From: Vibrio sp. FE10 | Lineage (GTDB): Bacteria; Pseudomonadota; Gammaproteobacteria; Enterobacterales; Vibrionaceae | Direction of reading: 5' to 3' | Length of the DNA stretch: 64,000 nt | Assembly: GCF_030297155.1 (NCBI RefSeq) | Contig: NZ_AP028068.1 | Location: forward strand, 620,001-684,000 | Shown: positions 59,723 through 64,000 of the stretch, piece by piece | Layout of the letters: the number at the start of each line of letters is the position of its first letter | How positions within the stretch are numbered: the first letter of the stretch is position 1 | Translations under genes and position numbers: made by a program | The notes under the pieces: model-generated | What the model was told of the DNA's origin: nothing | The model's input: the letters and a program-made list of their open reading frames with translations, nothing else | Databases searched by the model: none

Positions 59723-60544
59723 TTGTTCAATGTAGGACAGGTTTACAATCGACGTTCAGATATACACGGTCATTACAAAGGTCAACAATATGGTGGTATC
59801 GCTACGCCGGCTGCTCACCCGTATGTCTTTATCTTCACTAGCGATGCAGGCGAAGAGTTTGGCTACTCTGATGGTTTTAGTGCAGACGGCACTTTCCGAT
59901 ATACAGGAGAAGGGCAAGAAGGTGATATGAAAATGGTTAAAGGAAACTTGGCCATCTTTGAACACCAAAACAACCTCAAAGAGATTCTCTTATTTGAATC
60001 TGTCTCAACTGGTTTTGTTAGATTCGTCGGTGTTTGCAACTACATCTGTCATCACATCGAGCAACGCCCCGACAAGAACGACCAACTCCGTGATGCGATA
60101 GTTTTCCATTTAGATATCGTCCCGCAAAGTATTGGAGATACAATTCAAACTCCAAAAATGTCATACCTTACTAAGCCAACTAAAAGTAAATCATTAAAGC
60201 AATTACGAGACATCGCTTTAGCTTCAACGCCACTTCAAACTGACACGAAAGAACAACTCACACATGTAAAATATCGTAGTGAAGCCATTAAGCTTTACGC
60301 GAAAAAGAGGGCAAATGGGCTTTGTGAAGGCTGTGGAGATCCCTCGCCTTTTGAGACCAAGTCAGGTCCTTACCTAGAAGTACATCACCTGACACGGTTA
60401 GCTGATGGTGGCGCTGATTGCCCTGAAAATGTAATTGCACTCTGTCCGACTTGCCATCGTAAAGCGCACTACTCAGTGGAAGCTGCAGATTTCAATGCGA
60501 AACTCATCGAGAAAGCACTAAAGATTGAAGAGCAACTGTTGTAA
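59723..60544 (+). CDS. SRA-HNH endonuclease (McrA-like, modification-dependent)
   Basis: A 273-residue protein predicted to cut DNA carrying modified bases (type IV restriction). The N-terminal 1-135 matches ScoMcrA-like SRA domains: RRSDIHGHYKGQQYGGIATP, GYSDGF, YTGEGQEGDMKMVKGN. The HNH domain (about 195-250) has Cys201/Cys204 and Cys241/Cys244 for zinc, with His221, His222, Asn236, His245 and His249. The start is TTG at 59723 with GAGGA nine bases upstream; no ATG fits the family N-terminus. It has no methyltransferase partner. An A/T-rich upstream region and solitary position suggest a transferred defence gene. Confidence 0.88.
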   Translation: MFNVGQVYNRRSDIHGHYKGQQYGGIATPAAHPYVFIFTSDAGEEFGYSDGFSADGTFRYTGEGQEGDMKMVKGNLAIFEHQNNLKEILLFESVSTGFVRFVGVCNYICHHIEQRPDKNDQLRDAIVFHLDIVPQSIGDTIQTPKMSYLTKPTKSKSLKQLRDIALASTPLQTDTKEQLTHVKYRSEAIKLYAKKRANGLCEGCGDPSPFETKSGPYLEVHHLTRLADGGADCPENVIALCPTCHRKAHYSVEAADFNAKLIEKALKIEEQLL

Positions 60545-60565
60545 ACATTTCCTTCAGGCAAAAGA

Positions 60566-60592
60566 AAGGCTCGCATGACTAGTGCGAGCCTT
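60566..60592 (-). terminator. Terminator between the HNH gene and rlmJ
   Basis: A 10-bp perfect stem AAGGCTCGCA/TGCGAGCCTT with a 7-base loop. The T-run (TTTCTTTT) is on the minus strand, so it fits rlmJ better, though it also follows the HNH gene by 22 bp. Confidence 0.7.
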
Positions 60593-60814
60593 ATGCAGTT
60601 TAGGGGGTAAACCACAATCTGATATTAATTTGGGACTAATTATTTAACTTATGAGCCAGTATGCACTTGTGCGCATTGATATTCTATTTTTAAATGATTC
60701 ACTGCAATTAATCAATCGATAAAAGTTAGCGTTTGGTCAATTTAAACCACATAAATAACAGTGATTTAGTGAGCGCTGTCTAGAAAACCATCATAATCCC
60801 CATATAAATCAGAT

Positions 60815-61681
60815 TTATAGGCTTCTCATTTGCCAATAACCTTCACCATTGGTTGCGAGCTGACTATGTAAGTAATCAAGCGTGTCAGCAACCTGTCCGG
60901 CAATGCCTTGTGGCGGATTAAACAGCAACAAACCGCTGCCGATGAGGCGATCATCACCCTTAGGATCGCGCAGTCGTAATTCCGATTTAATCGGGCTTGG
61001 TAACAAGCCTTCTTTCACTGCAGTCACACAGTGATTCAAAATCAGTGAGCTTTTGTCATCGGTGTAGAGCGGATACCAGATCAGAGCAGACACTTTCTCA
61101 GATTGCTGATAAGCCTTAACTAAGGCATCAATCACTGCGAGATATTCAGAATCGGTTTCGTAAGGTGGATCGATAACAATCAGATGGTGGTTATCGTGCT
61201 TGGCCACATCATCAGGTAACGCTTTAAGCCCGTCGCCTGCGGTAATGATGAGCTTGCTTGAGACATCTAGATCGCGTTGTAGCTTCTCAATATTGGTTTG
61301 CAGTAAGTCGGCTTCGTCTTGCTGAATATCTGAAAAATAGAAGCTGTCTTGGCTGCGACCTTGTTGATATGCGATGGCAGCAGAGCCGGGATACAAAGAG
61401 ATAAGCCGATCCGGATTATAGTATTCCAGTACCGACATAAAAGAAGCGAATGACTCTGGAAGGTAAGCCTTATTTTGCCAAAGATACCCGACCCCTTCAG
61501 CAAACTCGCCCGCATGATTACTTGGCGCGGTGGTTAGGTCGTAGCACCCTGTTCCTGAGTGCGTGTCGATAACATTGAGGCGTGAGTGTTGCTGCATTAA
61601 TGATTTAACCAGTGCACTCAATACCGGATGCTTGAGAGCATCCCCATGATCGCCTACATGACATTGATGTCGATATTCCAT
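60815..61681 (-). CDS. rlmJ: 23S rRNA (adenine(2030)-N(6))-methyltransferase
   Basis: A 288-residue SAM-dependent methyltransferase that modifies A2030 of 23S rRNA. It is recognised by MEYRHQCHVGDHGDALKHPVLSALV at the N-terminus, IDTHSGTGCYDL (about 39-50), LYPGSAAIA and the catalytic IDPPYETDSEY (about 174-184). Length equals the E. coli enzyme (280) within variation. It is monocistronic. A 200-bp gap separates it from the secDF terminator. Confidence 0.95.
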   Translation of the reverse strand: MEYRHQCHVGDHGDALKHPVLSALVKSLMQQHSRLNVIDTHSGTGCYDLTTAPSNHAGEFAEGVGYLWQNKAYLPESFASFMSVLEYYNPDRLISLYPGSAAIAYQQGRSQDSFYFSDIQQDEADLLQTNIEKLQRDLDVSSKLIITAGDGLKALPDDVAKHDNHHLIVIDPPYETDSEYLAVIDALVKAYQQSEKVSALIWYPLYTDDKSSLILNHCVTAVKEGLLPSPIKSELRLRDPKGDDRLIGSGLLLFNPPQGIAGQVADTLDYLHSQLATNGEGYWQMRSL

Positions 61682-61802
61682 TCCCTTGCCTCATTTCTAC
61701 TGACGTCATCTAAACATACTTCATATCACACGCAGTTGCCTATTCAATCCATCGTTTTTTGAAATAGCTTCTCTTTTCGCTAACTGTCTGACTCTTATAA
61801 AA

Positions 61803-61842
61803 AATAAAGCCCTTCGTTTTATTACAAACGAAGGGCTTTATT
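61803..61842 (-). terminator. secDF terminator
   Basis: A 17-bp perfect stem AATAAAGCCCTTCGTTT/AAACGAAGGGCTTTATT with a 6-base loop. The minus strand continues into TTTTTTAT, 40 bp after the secF stop. Confidence 0.93.
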
Positions 61843-61882
61843 GAAGTTACTTGCTAACTTGTGCTGCTAACGAATAGACAAC

Positions 61883-62836
61883 CTAAGGGTACTCGCCCTC
61901 AACTTCTACTGGAGCTTTTACTTTGTAGTGACAAGGCTGTAGGCCAAGTAACTTAGGCAGGGTGATGCCGACTGAAACGGAAGACCACGTACCGCTGACA
62001 ATGCCGACAACCAATGCAATCGCAAAACCTTGCAGCGCAGCGCCACCCAGTAGCCAAAGCGCCGATACGGTGATCAACGTAGTGCCTGACGTCACCATGG
62101 TGCGCGAGAAAGTCGCTTTCACCGATTCGTTAAGCAAGTTATCAGTATCACCGTTTGGATTGCCACGCAGCATTTCACGGACACGGTCGGCGATGATGAT
62201 CGAGTCATTAAGTGAGTAACCGAGAATCGCTAGCACGGCCGCCAATACGGTCAGGTTGAACTCGAATTGAGTGAAGGCGAACAAGCCCAAGATAAGCGTG
62301 ACGTCATAGATGATCGCGGCAAGTGCACCAAGAGCCAAACGCCATTCAAATCGTACACTCAGGTACAACATGATCATTAGGAAACACACCAATACCGCCA
62401 AGCCGCCTTGGTCAACCATGTCTTGACCCACTTGAGGGCCAACCACACTGCTGTTAAGCACTTGAACTTGATCGCTCACCGATGACAAAGCATCCACTAA
62501 GTTTGGTTGTGGAGCATCAGTCAGCTGGCTGTAACGAATCGTCCAGCGATCTTGTTCTGCCATCCCAACCACTTGAACATCTTGTTGGAAAGCCGTATCA
62601 AGCTTGGTTTTTAACGCGTCTTTTGTTACTTGGTCAGAGAGCTGAACCTCGGCAACCACACCGCCAGTAAAGTCCAAGCCCCAGTTAAAACCTTTCACTG
62701 CCACCAGCATCACAGAGCTCATGAACAGCACAATAGAAATCACAGACATCACCTTACGAAGGCGAGTCATGTTGCTGTCTGTAATATAGCGGTCTGAAAC
62801 ATAGCTGTTTGAATTAGTCATATTTGAAGTACTCAT
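61883..62836 (-). CDS. secF: Protein translocase subunit SecF
   Basis: A 317-residue inner-membrane RND-like protein that with SecD uses the ion gradient to pull exported proteins through SecYEG. Visible are a first transmembrane helix (about 30-50), the GLDFTGGVVAEV motif of the periplasmic domain (about 53-64) and YSLNDSIIIADRVREMLRGN (about 205-224, with the conserved Asp and Arg of helix 4). Five further membrane segments follow. It is two bases after the secD stop. Confidence 0.95.
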   Translation of the reverse strand: MSTSNMTNSNSYVSDRYITDSNMTRLRKVMSVISIVLFMSSVMLVAVKGFNWGLDFTGGVVAEVQLSDQVTKDALKTKLDTAFQQDVQVVGMAEQDRWTIRYSQLTDAPQPNLVDALSSVSDQVQVLNSSVVGPQVGQDMVDQGGLAVLVCFLMIMLYLSVRFEWRLALGALAAIIYDVTLILGLFAFTQFEFNLTVLAAVLAILGYSLNDSIIIADRVREMLRGNPNGDTDNLLNESVKATFSRTMVTSGTTLITVSALWLLGGAALQGFAIALVVGIVSGTWSSVSVGITLPKLLGLQPCHYKVKAPVEVEGEYP

Positions 62837-62838
62837 GC

Positions 62839-64000
62839 TTAAATCCTTACGTCGTGGCGTTGGTCACGCCCCCAAACCAAATTGATGATCGCTCGTGAAG
62901 CAAAAATGCCCGTAAACATACTGGTTAGAAGACCTAAGCCCAGAGTCAAAGCGAAGCCCTGAATCGGGCCATTACCAATGGTGTATAGAGCCACAGCAAC
63001 AATCATGGTGGTGACGTTGGCATCGAAAATAGAAGAGAACGCGCTATCAAAGCCACGGTCGATGGAGCTCGCAAAGCTGCGCCCCTCTTTCATCTTGTCT
63101 CGAATACGTTCGAAGATAAGCACGTTGGTATCTACCGCCATACCAACGGTTAGTACCAAGCCCGCAATACCTGGCAGAGTTAAGACTGCACCCGGTAGCA
63201 AGGCAATCAGACCAAACAATGTGGTCATGTTGACGACCAATGCAGCGTTCGCAACCCAACCAAGACGGCGATACCATAGCGCCATAAACGTTAGAGTAAG
63301 ACCCAGGCCAAGCGCCAAAGCAGCAAAGCCGTTAGTGACGTTTTCCGCACCCAAAGATGGGCCAATAGTGCGTTCTTCAATAATGGTCACTGGCGCAGTC
63401 AATGAACCCGCACGCAGTAATAACGCAAGCTCTTGCGCTTCAGCCAAGCTGCCAGCGCCAGTGATTCTGAAACGGCTACCCAGTTGAGACTGAATGTTTG
63501 CCACACTGATCACTTCACTGTCTTGCTTGCTGTTGCCCGCTCTATCACGACTGTATTCGCTGTACACGGTTGCCATTGGCTTACCGATGTTATGACGTGA
63601 GAACTCAGACATTTTCTTACCACCAGAAGAATCTAGGGTAATGTTTACTTCTGCGCTGCCCATCTCACCAATGCCACTACGAGCATCGATAATGTGTTCT
63701 CCGCTCAGTACCGCTTTACGGTCTACAACCACACGGTTGCCATCGGAATCTTTCAGCGTTTGAGTGCTGCGCGTTGGGTTGTCGTAAACAGAGTAGAACG
63801 CCAAAGATGCGGTTGCACCAATCACGTCTTTCGCAGCTGCAGGGTCTTGTACACCCGGCAATTCAATACGAATACGGCTTTCACCTTGACGTTGAATCGA
63901 TGCTTCCGTGATGCCTAATTCTTCAATACGGCTGCGCATGATTTGCAGGTTTTGTTGAACGGTGAGGTTACGCAGCGTTCTTTGTTCTTCTTCAGACTGA
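62839..64000 (-). CDS. secD: Protein translocase subunit SecD (N-terminal part beyond the window)
   Basis: The last 386 residues of SecD; the frame stays open to the right edge. The periplasmic P1 domain region begins EELGITEASIQRQGESRIRIELPGVQDP. The membrane domain has NAALVVNMTTLFGLIALLPGAVLTLPGIAGLVLTVGMAVDTNVLIFERIRDK, which holds the conserved Asp of the proton or sodium path. Full length in relatives is about 615. Vibrios may carry two SecDF sets using different ions; if this is the small chromosome, this is the second. Confidence 0.95.
   Translation of the reverse strand, partial: QSEEEQRTLRNLTVQQNLQIMRSRIEELGITEASIQRQGESRIRIELPGVQDPAAAKDVIGATASLAFYSVYDNPTRSTQTLKDSDGNRVVVDRKAVLSGEHIIDARSGIGEMGSAEVNITLDSSGGKKMSEFSRHNIGKPMATVYSEYSRDRAGNSKQDSEVISVANIQSQLGSRFRITGAGSLAEAQELALLLRAGSLTAPVTIIEERTIGPSLGAENVTNGFAALALGLGLTLTFMALWYRRLGWVANAALVVNMTTLFGLIALLPGAVLTLPGIAGLVLTVGMAVDTNVLIFERIRDKMKEGRSFASSIDRGFDSAFSSIFDANVTTMIVAVALYTIGNGPIQGFALTLGLGLLTSMFTGIFASRAIINLVWGRDQRHDVRI

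Noticed and set aside
62978..63487. 169-codon plus-strand frame over secD
   Set aside because: It is antisense to a conserved membrane domain; a basic, motif-free product.

Overview
The window looks like a chromosomal segment of a marine Vibrio, probably near the Splendidus clade and probably from the smaller chromosome. The genus call rests on protein content (DUF2850, NhaD, a chitinase with CBM5/12, YibL, hdfR/maoP, PTS mannitol genes, a CsrB-type RNA with VarA boxes). The clade and replicon are inference. About 65 protein genes are densely packed on both strands. I see no tRNA, rRNA, CRISPR array, insertion sequence or prophage.

Layout. 1-9.1 kb: a cut DUF1840 gene, a diguanylate cyclase, pirin, PpnP, a DUF2850 protein, a large secreted GH18 chitinase, an alpha/beta hydrolase and a TetR regulator. 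9.2-15.9 kb: an AEC transporter, an acyltransferase, a double-domain 6-pyruvoyl/6-carboxytetrahydropterin synthase-like protein with a foldable leader, AraC/YHS, START, MAPEG. 15.9-18.4 kb: a CsrB-family regulatory RNA behind a VarA (GacA/UvrY) box, yjiHG, and a second VarA-like box ahead of a 56-residue ORF. 18.6-25 kb: nhaD, an Ada-AlkA fusion with ogt, hdfR and maoP. 25-31.6 kb: nagB behind a NagC-like operator, the mannitol operon mtlA-mtlD-mtlR behind CRP sites, and a nuclease-fold-like protein. 31.9-39.1 kb: nitroreductase, norVW behind a sigma-54 promoter, gltS, yibL, a DUF4344 metallopeptidase, a tautomerase.

39.4-50.4 kb is the most coherent block. An ECF sigma factor and ChrR anti-sigma factor follow a near-perfect ChrR-regulon promoter (TGATCC, 16 bp, CGTAAT). 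They precede ten co-directional, mostly overlapping genes: DUF523/DUF1722, class I photolyase, NTF2-like, SDR, FAD oxidoreductase, DUF1365, a cyclopropane-synthase-like methyltransferase, DUF2878, chalcone-isomerase-like and a DUF3833 lipoprotein. I read this as a light/singlet-oxygen response joining DNA photorepair to membrane lipid remodelling. The methyltransferase has Ser and Gln where E. coli Cfa has Cys139 and His266, so its product may not be a cyclopropane fatty acid.

50.7-64 kb: small unknown proteins, an SDR, an RRM protein, a MalY/PatB-type lyase with a cysteine-rich tail, OsmC, a GFA-domain protein, a LysR-SDR-MFS-OYE cluster, a single-gene SRA-HNH (McrA-like) restriction enzyme, rlmJ, and secF with a truncated secD. 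If this is the small chromosome, the secDF pair is likely a second paralogue.
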